64,000 nt of DNA from Nymphaea colorata. Taxonomy: Eukaryota; Streptophyta; Magnoliopsida; Nymphaeales; Nymphaeaceae. The notes under the pieces were generated by a model. It did not search any database. It was given only the letters and a program-made list of their open reading frames with translations, and was not told the origin of the DNA. Positions 26,601-40,600 of the stretch are shown one piece after another (positions within the stretch are counted from its first letter, which is position 1; each line of letters starts with the position of its first letter). A program made the position numbers and the translations under genes. The stretch is taken from the NCBI RefSeq assembly GCF_008831285.2, contig NC_045139.1:23292412-23356411 (forward strand), written 5' to 3'.

Positions 26601-28844
26601 TCTATATCCCTTACTGACATGATGCAGCTCCTGAATTCAGAGCCTACATTATAGAGTTCCCCAGGTCGGTTAGGTGATCTAGCATGAAACTATCTCTCTC
26701 TGAGAAAGAACGAGAGAAAATATTCCAAATTTCATACCAGAGACAGATTTTTAGGAAGTATATATATATATATATATAAGGATTCAAAATAGATTTTGAA
26801 ACTGATAAGTGAAAAAAGAAAGAAAAACATGGGAAAAAGTTCAAAATAGATAAGAAAGTTATTTCAAATAAGGAAAAAAAAAGCACAGTAATACCGCGAC
26901 AAATATGCTAGGTGGTATCTTAAAACCATCACTAAATTATGCCATTTTTCACTATTGTAAGCCGTGGAGACACATGCCTAAACAGACAGGCATGGAAACT
27001 TCCATGCCCAAGCAAGCCAAGCTGCAATAATTTTGAAAATATTGGAATATTCGTAACAATTATATATGCATGTGTATACACAAACATGTGTGTCTGTGTG
27101 CGCGCGGGTGTGCATTATTAGAGTTGGTCCTCATCGGCCTGTCGAATCAGCAACAAACTGATCTAACTCCATTGCCGATTCAGTAGTTCCATGTCTTCGG
27201 ATAAACCCTCATGCATAAGTCACCAGGGTGCGGCATTTCTAGACCCGCACCCGCATCGACGCGACGCAAGTGCAACCCAGATTCACACCCAAACTAGTCA
27301 AAGTTGAGTTGGGAGCGGTCAGCCGCACCCGACTAAAATAGTCTTTTTTGGATGCGCACCCGTTCCATCCATTTTTGGGGGCTTTTTTTATTTTTAACAA
27401 ATTCAAAATAGGGCACGATCGTCTCGCCCCTTGCCGCTGTTCTCTCTCTCTTCGCTGCGACCGGCGTCCCCTGCTCTCCGTCCGGCGACCGGCCTTTGAT
27501 GCTCTCTTCATTTTCTACCTCCACCGGCGACATCATTTCCGTTTGGCATCCGCTGCTCTCTCGGTCTCCGATTTCTACCTCCATCCTCTCTATTCTTCTT
27601 TCACATCTTTCCACTTCTTCTTCACTCACGAACGAAGCTGCGTTTTAGGAAGGTAAACTCTCTCTCACTCTTTGCAGCAGTGTGTTTTTTTCTTTTTATT
27701 GTTTGCTATGTCACACGGACACGGCAAAATGGGCCACGTACCGGTGTCGACACTCCGACACCTGGATACCGACACTTGGACACGGCGCAAGATACGTTTT
27801 GGCTCGGGTCTGGGTCAGACCCGATCCAAACCACTTTATTAACCCGACATTCTTTGTTTTGTTTTGAGACGTTCTTTCTTATGACTTATGAGATTGGTGA
27901 TGAACAATGTTTTGCTTGAGAATCTGAGACTTTCTTTCTTATGACTTATGAGATTGTAAGAGTGATTTATTAATTTAATGTTTTTTTTAATTGTATTATC
28001 CTTTTTTATTTTTTAGAATATAAAATTCGCCGTGTCCGTGTATCCTAAAGTTTTGAAAATTGCCGTGTCCGCGTACCCGTGTGACATAGATTGTTTGATT
28101 CTAATATCACGCTCCAATTTTGATTTCTCTCTGTTCTAGTGTTTTGTCTCGTCTTGTCTCTGTTTTAGTGTGTTGTTCTCTCACTCTACTGTTCTTTTCT
28201 TCTCTGGTATAATGGACGTTGAGTGCAATTGTTTGTGAAAATGCCTACTGTTTTCTTGTGTTTACGTTTCTGGAATAGTGATGCAACCTCGAGAGTCCTG
28301 GTTTCTTGTTGAATGTTGAATTGATGATTGATAATGATATCATGATAAGCAAATTGCAATTTTGATTTTGTTATTTAATAATTTTGTGGTTTATAAACAA
28401 TTATATGTCATATATTATATATAATAATAATAATAAATACTCTTGCCACACCACCACACCTAAATTTTTTGAGATGTGTTGTGCCGGCACCCGCACTCCG
28501 CACCTTGGTGACATAGGTCTCAAGCTTCCACTAATTTTTCAATATATTTTTAAAAACATTAATCATGTTAATATTTTAACATGTATTTTTTAAATGATTT
28601 TTTAAATAATTTTGAATGATTTATAACCAATTCATGTGAACCATTGAGTCAGTTCACAAACCAATTTTTCAACACTTATATATTGTATATCCTTGGATTT
28701 TTCCATCCAAGTTCAGATGGAAAAATCCTCCAGCATCTCACAGCACACTGCTCAATGCATTGTGATGGGCAATGTGTTTAATCATACCCACCTTATACAT
28801 TGCATCAAAGGTGATTGGACGATGGCCAGAGGATTTCACTTCCT

Positions 28845-28888
<44 letters not shown>

Positions 28889-31800
28889 AGAGAGAAAGCG
28901 CAAGTGAAGAATGACTGGTTTTTCAAAGTCACCCGGCCATCTAATTACGGCTGTCTATCTGAAATAGATGGATGGTTGAAAGAAAAACAAGGAGAAAAAT
29001 GAATGAAGTAATATTAAATAACGAAAATATCCATCACTGTTTTCTCCTTATTTTTCTCTTAACCGTCCATCATGTTGGATCACACAGCCCAAGTTAGATG
29101 GTTGAGTGACTCTAAAAAGCCAGTCACTATTCAATTTTCCTATATATATATATATATCTAGAAAGAGAGAGAGGCAGAATTTTTTTAGCTTATAAAACTC
29201 ACTTTATGTCCAAACTCCACAAAAAACTGATTCTTTTATTGACTGTCATAGTTTTAGACATAAAAAACATAACCACATAATTATTTATTCTAAAGTGTAG
29301 AAATATGTTACTAGACAGACCAGCCACCTAATCCTGCTCATGAATCCCTTCTTTTCTTTTTCCAACAATTTCTCCAGTCTCTTTCTCTCTCTAATAATCT
29401 CCCTCTTTTTCTCTTATTTGGGGCTTCTCTCTCTTATATTTACAGCTTATCCCTCTCATATTTGAGATCTATGTTACCCGTACGAAAATACTGGTATGGT
29501 GGTACGGCATGGTACGTTTGGATCAGTTCCAATGTCAGAACTGATCCAAACATTCTTTTTCATTTTGTTCATACATTTTAACCATATTTTGTTAGTTTAT
29601 TTATGTTTTATGACATTATATGTAGAAATTATGAAAGAAACTACTACAAATTGTCTTAATAACTATATTTTAATCTTATTTTATTTTTGTTTGCCATACC
29701 TCCATACTAAGATTTTCTAAATTGTCGTACCCGTAGCCATACCTATGTGACATAGTTTGAGATGTTCCTTTTGCTACATCTCTCTTATCTAGTGTATTTC
29801 TCTCTCTCATTCATGTTCATGAAGCCCCTCTCTCTTTTTTCGGCATCCATCCCTTTCACTTTCTTTAGTGTGAGTTTAGACTTTAGAGAGCAACAAAAAT
29901 AAGTAATAGAAATGAAATATTGCTTCGATAATCAGTTATATGGGGGCTTTCTTAAAGAAAATTTAACAAAACTCAACTTGTGTCACCGAGTTGACCTGCC
30001 GAGCCATGAGTTGTGAATGGACAAGTCGAGTCCCAAGTCACTAGGTTTTAAAACATAAGGCAGTTCCACCTACGGAGAGGCTGCAACAATGTTTTTCTCT
30101 CCCCCCTCTTCTCTTTCCACCCACCCTCGCCCGTTTAAAGCTCAATAATCCAGTGAGCAGAGAAGGAGAGGATGTAGGTGAAGAGAATGACAAAGGAGAT
30201 CTGAATGGGTGAGAGTATGGGTCATGTGGTCAAATGTGTGAACTGTGAAGTAAATTCAGAAAGTGTCTGTGTGTATATATATACTGTGTTGTTTTAGTCA
30301 ACCAATATTTATGCTTGTCCTCATTTTCCTCAATCTTTTCAGGGTCATCCAGATTTCAGTTGCTTTTTCCGGTATTTGGAAGCACAAATGGGCCCAGATT
30401 GCCCAAATATCTAAGATCAAAAGAAAAAACATTGGCATATGATACATGAATTAATTTTATGAAGACTTCTAGATTAACCAAAAAATGATGGGAAAGAAGT
30501 CACAAGATCTATTTTGTGCATCAGGTTTCAGCAAATCCTTTTTTCCAAATTTATAGATTTGGATTGTCTCAGTTCATTTTTCAAGAAGCAACTGACCAAA
30601 CCATTCCCTGACCCTTGGAGCACAATGTTAGCTGGAAGGGAAGGTCCTCAAGTGTGTAGATTTAGTTAGGTTATTTTGAACCTTTATTTGCATTGGTTGG
30701 AGCTCTTACTTCACGTCTTCTTTTACAATACCAACCACTTCTATGACACAGACTCTTCACATTTCTGCACCAACATGAAGTGGCTCTGTAGCAGGATGTA
30801 CTCGTTAAACCTCAATAAAAGGAAATCAATTTATGCATGTTTCAGAAAGTAGCTTTTTGTTGCTTTTAATACCAGTCCAAACTTGAAAGCAGTTCATAGG
30901 CATATATAATTTTTTCAACCAAAAATATCTAAACTTAGTTAAAAGATTTTGTTGATCAAAACAAGGACTGCTGATTCTATTTTCCATGATAAAGCACACA
31001 TGGCCGCAAGTCAAATATCATGTTTCCAAGTTACCTCATCACTCCAAGCTTGTGTCTTTAAACTCTGAACTATTTGTGGCAACCCAAGATCAACCATCTG
31101 AGCCCCAAATGTTCCATTTGGCAGCAAATTCTTGAGGGTGAATATAACAACCCTTACAACCTACAAGAAAACAATAACTCAGACATCAATATAGTGTGAA
31201 ACTATTGTTCAAGAGAGTTTTTTTTTTTTATTTATGAAGTTTAACCAAGTCAAACTCACCTTCTCTTTGGTGGAGCTTTTGACTACCTCTACTAACCGTG
31301 GCACTGCCCTTGTGGTAGCTAGGAAATCTACTGCTGCATCATAGTATGACAGGAGCCAAACACAGAGACATGTTTCATATAGAAGCTGTTCCAAAAAAAA
31401 AAGAAAAGGTTCATTTAAAAAGAAATGTGTGAGGGAATCCTAAGGATAGATTCACGACCATGTAGTTTCATTGTAATGGTTTCTTAAGCACTGCATTAAA
31501 AGAAGGGACCACTTTTTGTGATTCTTAAGTAGACAATTAAGAAAGGGAAAGAGTACAAAAACTAAAGGTGCAATTATAAAAGATTAAGTTGAAAAGCCGA
31601 AAACGTGAGATTTCACAACAACTTAATTGATCCAAGTCACAAAATCGAATCAACTAGTATTTATACCCATATATTCACTCAAGTTAAATTACTTAAAAAG
31701 TGGAAAAAAAGGATGGTAAATGTGTAAATTCTGATCATAGTCTGTCATTATTTGTTCTGTTAGAGGCACAAAGATTTAAAGTTCACAATCTCAAGTTAGG

Positions 31801-33128
31801 GAAGAATTTTCACTCGGCATAGAAAGAAATCATGCCGCTATTATGCATTGTGCATTTAGCATATTCAATATCTTAGCCAAGACGAATAAGCAACAAATTA
31901 AAGAGGAAAAAGCAAATCCAAATTTAAAACCAGAATGATAGTGCTATACAAAATTACAGTTAAGAACAATCAGTGAATCAATAAATGTCAAATGTAAACA
32001 TACAAAATCAAAACCAAACCTAAATTGAAAGAACAATGAAACAAGCATGTTAGACAAATTATAGTTGAGAACAAATCAGTGAAACAACAAAGTGACAAAC
32101 TATGAACATGATGCAAACCAGCCTCCAAATCTCAAACCGAAGTCCAAAAAATGACTTCATTATATATTCTCACAAATGACCCACAATGTGCATAATAGGC
32201 ACAATCCCAGAAGAGCACTTGAAAATATAAAAGTTAGACCTAATGCTTAAAGAAGCATAGCCAAAAGAAGGGGAAAGTCCCCGATATATACAAGAGAAGA
32301 AGCCATGATAGCCGTGGGAATAGCTCCAGTATGGTCAAAGGTCAAATTTTACCAGACCACTAACAAAAACAAAAGAATACAGAAATTTGAAAAATCAAAG
32401 ACAACCTATATGCAATATATATATATCATAGCTACAAATATTGTTCTCGGGAAAATATCGGCAATGTTTTACTCGGGTTTTTTAGCAAAGCTATTTTTCT
32501 CAGAAAAATCTCGAGAAAATCTCACATTTTTTTAAAAATAAAAAATCAAAAAATTATGTAAAAATAAAATAAACAAAAATAACAAGTAACAACAGAACTT
32601 GAAGGCGTAAAAGCCTGCTGCTCCTCTATTGAATAGTTAAAACTTAAAAGATAGGACAGCAGATGGGAGTGAAGGAATGCCCAAGCCCAAAAGGCCCCAA
32701 AGGCCTACCAGCTGGACCACAGGTCATCTTCCTTCTCATGTCAGCAATGCCCAAGCCCCAAACCCTATAGTGGAGAGGAAAAAAGGCTTAAAAGCCCTAA
32801 TCCTCTTTCCCTTTTCCGTTTTTGCCATTAAAAAGAAGAAAAAGTTCAACTGCCCCGCTAAAACTTTTTCATTACAAAACACTCATTTTAAAAATGAAAT
32901 GGAGCACATGCAGTTTAAAGTTTTAAAAATTTTCAAAAAATACAAACAATGCCCCTGTTTGAGTGCAGCTTTAGACAGCAACAAAAAAAACGCAATAAAA
33001 TCGGGATATATATATTTTTGGCGATATTTTGAAAATATCGTGGTATTTTACCCTTTTTTTCTTGTTTTCCTTGTTTTTATCATAAATATTGCAACATTTT
33101 TGAAAATATCACAATATTTGTGGCTATG

Positions 33129-33160
<32 letters not shown>

Positions 33161-36100
33161 GTATATGTGTGTACATGTGTATATATACAATGGAATTAGA
33201 ATAGGCTACGAAAGACCTTGGCTATGGAATATAGTGTGCCTCAATTTACACCACCAAATCAATTTTTTTTTATCCATTGGTTAGGCACCTACAGATTCCA
33301 GATCTTCTATTACTTTTTCAGATATTAGACACACTCACACACTCTTCTATTAAAATGATGCAAGAAAAAAAGTCCCTATAGATGGAAAGTGCATTTCAAA
33401 AACAAACTAACTAAAAGCATACAAAACTTCAGTAGTTCCATACCACATATCCTTGTAGTAGTAGCATTTCCCCCAGAAACTTGAGTAGTTTCACAACACA
33501 AAACTGAACATCACACCAGAAATATCTAAATCTATGATACTAGGTTCAAAGTGCAGGGGTAGGTACAGCACCTTCCAAGAAAACTTAAAGAGTACTGGTG
33601 CAGCAAGGGTATTTATGTGTTTGTGAAAAAGTTGAAAACCAAAATGCACATTTATAAAATGTAAAAAAGAAATTTCTTGTGAACTGTAAAATAAGGTTCT
33701 TTTATAGTTAGTTACGATAAAAGGGAACTTTAAAGTTTAAAGCATAAATGAAAAAAGTTCAAAACATTGTAAATTGTAAAATAAGTCTCTCTTTAAAACT
33801 TTTAATAAAAGAAAAGTTTAAAACTAGAAAAAAGAAAAAAAATACTGTATAAAACTCATAATGCATCTCTTTCTTCTCCCTCCACAGACGGCCAAACCCT
33901 GCAGCCACTGCCTCTCCTCCTGCGACAGCCACGTACTCTCCTCTTTTTCTTCTTATTTTTCTTCCTCCCTCCTCCTCCTCCTCCTCCTCGTTCTTCCTCC
34001 CTTTCCTTCTTCTTGTGAACTCTAACACACCCATATCCATGCTGTGTCAACGCAAGTGCAGCACCCAAATAGGCACATCCATGTGACAGAATATGATACA
34101 TACTGTTTGAACCATAGTCATAGAAAACGCGTTTTTTTCAAAAAAAAAGCGCAAAAGAAACCCGATAAATTAAATGGCCGTTTAAAACTTTAAAAAAAGT
34201 TTTTTTGGGAAAAAAACGTTAAAAACAAAAAAAAGTGTCTTTAAAGCGTTTTTTACGCTTTTTTTTCACTTTTTTCTTTTTTTTTTTCAGTTTTTTTAAT
34301 GCCAAACAAATTTTTTTCATTTTCTATTTTTTATTTGTTGCAAATCTACTTATCTTTTGATGTTTGTGTTACTATTTCTCACTTATTTTATTTTCCCCCT
34401 GTTTTTAGTTTTTTTAATTTTTTAAAAATTTGCCATATTTTTTTTTATTTTTTTCCGTTTTTTTAATGCTCACCTTATTATACTCGAGAAAACCTCACCG
34501 TTTAAAACTCCGAGACGTTATTTGTGACTACTACTTTGAACACAATGAAGTTGTTTAAGCTGAACTCACCTGGATAGACTGTTGGGTGGATGCGGGGGTG
34601 ATCAATGGAGTGAGAAGCTTTACACCATCAGATTTAACAAACAAGGATCTCACCCATGACTCTTTTAACAGTGTTGCCAAACAGCTAACTGCAATGGGCA
34701 CACCACGACTAGGATGTGAGGGATTCTTCAACTGCAGAAAACAAATCTGTGTAAGACCACAGATATACAAAGATTTGCATGCAAGCATACACACAGGCTC
34801 ACAGAAAACATACATACACAAATGCAACAAAATTCTGTCAAGAACATGCTTAGAAATACAAAACTGCAAATCATGCAAAGATGAAATCACACGTGCTTGC
34901 AATTTTACAAAAATTGCAAACCACATTGCGAAATTGGACATTGATAATAACAACTAACTACATGTAGAGAGAGATGGGGAGCGAAAACAAAAGAGAGGGT
35001 GCCCATAAACAAGAACTTGTGGGACCCAAAACTTGCCTCTCCAGTTCAAAAAGGGATGGCATCGCAGGCACAATCTTCCTGCCTCTCACAGCACATGCCC
35101 CGATACATGCATCAGGGCATCCACAAGATTAACGGAAGCTGGGGATCCCTCCTGGCCAGAGGGATCCCACTTCTATATATATATATATATATATAAGTCA
35201 CCATGTTCGAAAGTGGAAATATGGCACAGAGGGCTAACCTGAGCACAAAGCCATTCTACTAAGCTCTTTATGACATCATCAATGGAAGCAGATGTCCTTT
35301 TTGTCTTGCAGGCTTCTCCGTTTGGAACACTACCATCAGTTCTTGGACGAGCACTAGAAACCAGATGCAGCCTCAAACAGTTATTCTAGTCTTAGGTCAC
35401 ACATCCTCCACGAAGCAAACAAGATTACAGATGCATATACCTCACAATTAAAGCCAATATTTTGCAGCTTCTTTCCTGCATGAACCAATTACCTTCCCAA
35501 AGCAATCTGAAAGTTCGAAAGTAATGTTAGAATGGAACTTTTTCCATCTACGGAAAAGAAATAATTCTTTGTTACATAGTTTTTTTTTTATCTATTTATT
35601 TGCTGCTACGGAGAAATTTTTTCAAGTACGTGTTCAGAGGGTACCACCATCTGGAAAATAAAAATGAAGAAAAGACTTCCTGTAACTTAAAGTGCAACAT
35701 AAAGCATGTGGGTCAGCGAAGACCAATTACAGCAAATACGAAATTGCTGAAAATATGTGAAGGAACCCAGTGATACACAATGGCCAAAGCTAGTTCTAGT
35801 AAGACAAGTTTCTCTTGGAACTATAACAAATATGTCTGAAGAAACAGAAAGAAAAGTTACTAAATGCCAATTAAGCAGGATATTTTAACTTCCACAAAGT
35901 TTCAATATATATATTGAAATCCACAAATAATATACATATATATATATATATTATTTGTGGATTTCTCCAACCCAGTTTAGATGGAGAAATCCTCTGGACT
36001 CTCACACCACATTTCTCGATGCATTGCATTGGGTGGCAATGATTGGATGGAGCTCAAGATGCCTAGAGAAATCCTCTCCTATATAGCAAAAGTGGTCAAT

Positions 36101-37577
36101 GTCAGTTCACTTAAGCAAGAGACAAAAACCAGACCACTGAAAGTCTGAAACAGTAATTTGGTGAGAAACGTATATTAGGTTGGTAATTTTTTTACTTTAA
36201 CAATGTTTTGAATAACAGAAAAATGAAGGCTTTTATAATATCAAAATTTTGATGGTAGAAAATAGAAATATCAATTTTTTTAGAAAAAATAACTTGAACG
36301 CTCGTATTTTAGCATGCAATAAGAAGAGAAGTACAACTCAGATGTCAAGGCTGTTAGGACTGGCAAAAGTCCAAATCCAGTTTATACATCATCATAAGAA
36401 AATATGCCATTTTCTTCAAATATTGTGTTAGAAAAATAAGAGAGAACAAAAAATGTGAAAAAAGAACATCAAAACAAAAACATTGCATTATTTGTACTCA
36501 GAAAAATAATGTTTTAATTATATACTGTGAATTTTTTGGGTATATTTTATCATTTAAATAGCTATTCTGGATTGTACCAATACTTTCGTAAGAAAATTAG
36601 TACAAAACTCGAAATTCATAAATTTTCTATTTTTTTTTTTTTATTTTTTGAATTCTGAGGTTTCTCAAGGAAAAAATTGCAATTCACCCAGATTAAAAAC
36701 TTTGCTAATAAAAAAACCAAGTTTTCAATGCCCCCACATGCCCTACCTCAAAAATTCAAAACCATTAAATCAAATTGTTGCATGACCAAAACAACTGATG
36801 GGATCTAACAGCTTACTTAAAAGAATAAAGTTTATAGCACACCATCTCAATGTGTAAGATGGGAAATTAAAGAAATAAAAAAAATGAATGGGTCACAATG
36901 CATCAAAACTTCATGATTTATAAATTTATTTGCAAAAGCCAAAACCCAAAGCATGATATTGAACAAAACACTGTGCTGAACGTACCTACACCATCGGATT
37001 TGATAAGGAAAATATGCTCTCCAACCTGGGGCATTACAAGGGCACACTAAACTTGGGGAAGACCAATCAGTTTCTATATTACACTACTCACTACAACTGG
37101 ATCGGGTGTAATTTTACATTAAAGTTGCTCTGTAACTTTTGAAAAAGGAATTTCCCTCTTAACTTTCATGACTTTAGCATTTAACGGGGACATCTGAGTT
37201 GTCGGAAAATGTGACATACATGGCACACGTGAAAATTATCAAAAGAATGTCCAGTTTGCGAATTTAGTTGTCAACAGATAGAAATCCCTAGGGAAGCCGA
37301 TCTCTATTTCACAATCGCTCTCTTCCTCTCTTGATGCAAACCTGTGCGAGGCCCTAACTTTTTATTACACAACAAGACAGTTACAAAGACACAGAAGGAA
37401 CAATCCAAAGAGTAAAAACAAAAAATAAGCCTTAACCTCTTCATTTCTCATTAATAATAATACAAAGATTAACACCTTCTCTCTTTTAATTTTATCAATT
37501 AGCAACTTAACTTCTTTGTATAAAACAATTTCAACAAGAGGCCAGGTTAATAACTCACAATCTAAGTTATTTCATGA

Positions 37578-37630
<53 letters not shown>

Positions 37631-40600
37631 TTGAATTTTTAAAGTTTATAGATTTTTGAAGTTCTTAAAATTAAATATCATTTTTTTTTAAATACTAAAA
37701 ATTCTTATTACTAGTAGGACTCCACCTAATTATAGCTTGCTAATCCAAAAAGAAAGTGGCTACATTTGTTTCGCTCAATCATATTCTTAGGATATTAAAA
37801 TGAACAAGATTCCACGGATAAGTAGGCTTGAAAATTATCTGAATGTAAGTATGTAAGAGAGAGTACATCTGATTTAAATTTATGTATAACAACAACATCA
37901 TATGACTATTTTCTCTTGAGATCTATATTAGTAGAAATTATTTATAAGAGTTGCTTTTTCAACTGAATGAGGAATAAATTCCTAATAGGTAAAGCCGACT
38001 ATAAAAACATGCATTAGTCAAATGGATACAATCAACACAAGAAGAAAGTAATGATTAAGATAATCTTATTACATCTTAATATGAAATATATGAACTACAA
38101 AAGAAGGCCATTATATATCTCTACAAGGAGATAGCATCATAGCAACGTAGCCATTGAAGTGCCCTTCAGCTATGCCTGAGCCATTGAAACTTCCAACAGC
38201 TGTAAGACTGATCTCAATTCATTCAGTGCAAAAACTAAATAACAAAATAAAAGAAAATAAAAATAATAAAGAATTCAACATAAGAATTTACATCAACTCA
38301 TATACAAGAATATATTATACTTGTATATGCCTAGTGTATTCATGTGCGTACCTAATATAAATGTGTTCTGGTAAATACACAAACGTATCTATTATTCAGA
38401 ATCTCAGATAAATTTATCTGAGCAATTACCATGCACTATGGGCAGGTTACAAATATGAAAAAGAGAACATATAGACAGATATTAACTGTCAGAAAAAAAC
38501 AAAACACTGTAAAAACTTAACTTATGAAAGGTCCATAAGGATCTTCATTTGCAAGAGATGCATCATGGAATAGCCTAGCTCGCTTTGGGTTCGCTGCAAA
38601 TGTATATTCAATACACAAGAAGAAAAATGTCAGATTAATAAGAGAATTTTACCTAGCTTCAATGGAAAAAGGATCTAAATTACCTGTGAGCATCTCATCA
38701 ATAAGAGCAATAATATATTCAACGGTCTCAACCTTGGATATATCCCGCAGAATGTTTACGAAGACACGGACATATGCTGGGCCATCCTGTGCCAATTGTC
38801 ATTCACGTTGTTAACTGTATCAGATGCTTGGAAAAATTCCCATTATGCAGGACAACATACAAATTATGATATTTACACAACAGAAGTTATCAGTATTTCC
38901 TATAAAATTAGGGAAATAGTTCAAGGATCAAGAACTGCAATATAATGCAGCTTTAATTTTTAAAACAAGCAATTAAAAAGTAGAAATAGTTAAGCATATG
39001 ACTATTAGTCGGCGTGACAATGCCTTTGTGAATACGTCAAAATTACTATTGAAGACAGCACCAGTGTCATTCCCAAAATAATCAGCATAACCATACATTT
39101 TGTTTTCAAAAAACTTTATTTAGAGTTTGGTACACAGAATATTGGAAAAGCAAGAATAAGACCAACATCATCCAGTAACTGTGCACGATAGCTTTCAGAT
39201 CTTTTGTCGTAACGACGGAGTAGCTGCAGGCAGGTCCCAGTGATCAGCTTCGTTGTCATGTAAGTCTCCCATGGAATGTCCCTCTTGAGAACCTTAAGAA
39301 CATGACATAGGACCATTGTTAGAATTACAGAACAGACCCAGGCCTCACAGTACCATCTTCAAGATGAATGTTCTATATCATATGCAAAGATATACAAGTG
39401 GAGTACACAACTTAAGATCCTAACCTTACTGATTGACTGGGAAAAATACATTCAATATGTAGGCAGTATTTAGCAATATTTTATAAATCAAGTTAACTAA
39501 TAAGGTGACCATGGTATCGCTGGCTTATGGAATACATCCATAACCCCAGGATTTCAGGTAGTATGAAAGAACAGATCTTAGTGCCCCTAGGATAATCTAG
39601 AGGGATTATTTCTCCCTTTGGTAAGCAGAAGGAGCACACAACCAAGACTCTATTGAGATGAACAAATGCCAAGGAAAAGAAGGTGGTTTTTAGAGCTTAC
39701 TTCTCCATTTAATCAGGGTCCAGCGATAAAGATTTTGGACAAAGTGTCCTTTGGGTCCCCATTTTTTTTATCAGCACTTACTCCTGATATCGGCATGGAA
39801 AGGTTTGGTCCATTTGTTTTCCACATTCTCAGCCATTTCCAAGTAATACTCAATTGAATCAAACTTTGTACAACCAAACTGTGGTCCTAAGTCAAACCAT
39901 GAGCAGTTAATTTGTCTCTTTGTGAATTTCAAGATAAGACCAGCTAATAGAAAGTTAGGTGAAAGTGCAAATTATCCTGCCAGATTCTCCTCTTCACATA
40001 TGCTTGTCTGTGTGTGGAAGCATGCATTATTAAGTTAGCAACAAACCATTTATTTACGTTGTATGGCAACAAGACAACTGGCTAAATAGGACACACTCCC
40101 ACTAAGAGTCACACAGTGAAGCTGAAAAAATTAGACATCTAGACCAAGCACAGATGCACACATGTTATTATTCTAGAATTATACTGGCACCTTATTTAAC
40201 TTACCAAGATAAAACTGCATGTCTAATTGAAAAAATTGAAATCTAAAGTTCTTTTAATATTTTAAAGTTTCTAAAGTCACCCAACAAATATAAAAAAAAT
40301 ATTCTTAAAACCCCCAATAAAAGTACATTTTAAGCATGAAACATTGTAAAACTTAAATTTGGGGGTTTTTATGTCTATCTAAAGGACAGCCCATGCCAAG
40401 TCGCAATGTTTGGTTTGTCAAGCACCATAACCTTTTTTGATTGCATAAGGCCAAGACTTAACTAGTATGGCCATAGCCTTGAAAGTCCTACTTTCATCGA
40501 AAAGTAGGAATCCCTTCTTCTTTCCCATCAGTATAGGACAATACTTAAAATGACCAAACTTGAAACAGCAAAAGTCTTTTCTTATTCCTCTTAGGTGGTA

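Noticed and set aside
32677..33129. 150-codon plus-strand frame
   Set aside because: It lies inside an inverted-end element in a VHA-H intron, is AT-driven at its 3' half and has no recognisable domain.
33759..34101. Arg/Glu/Gly-rich minus-strand frames
   Set aside because: Low-complexity CCT/TTC repeat on the other strand; located in a VHA-H intron.
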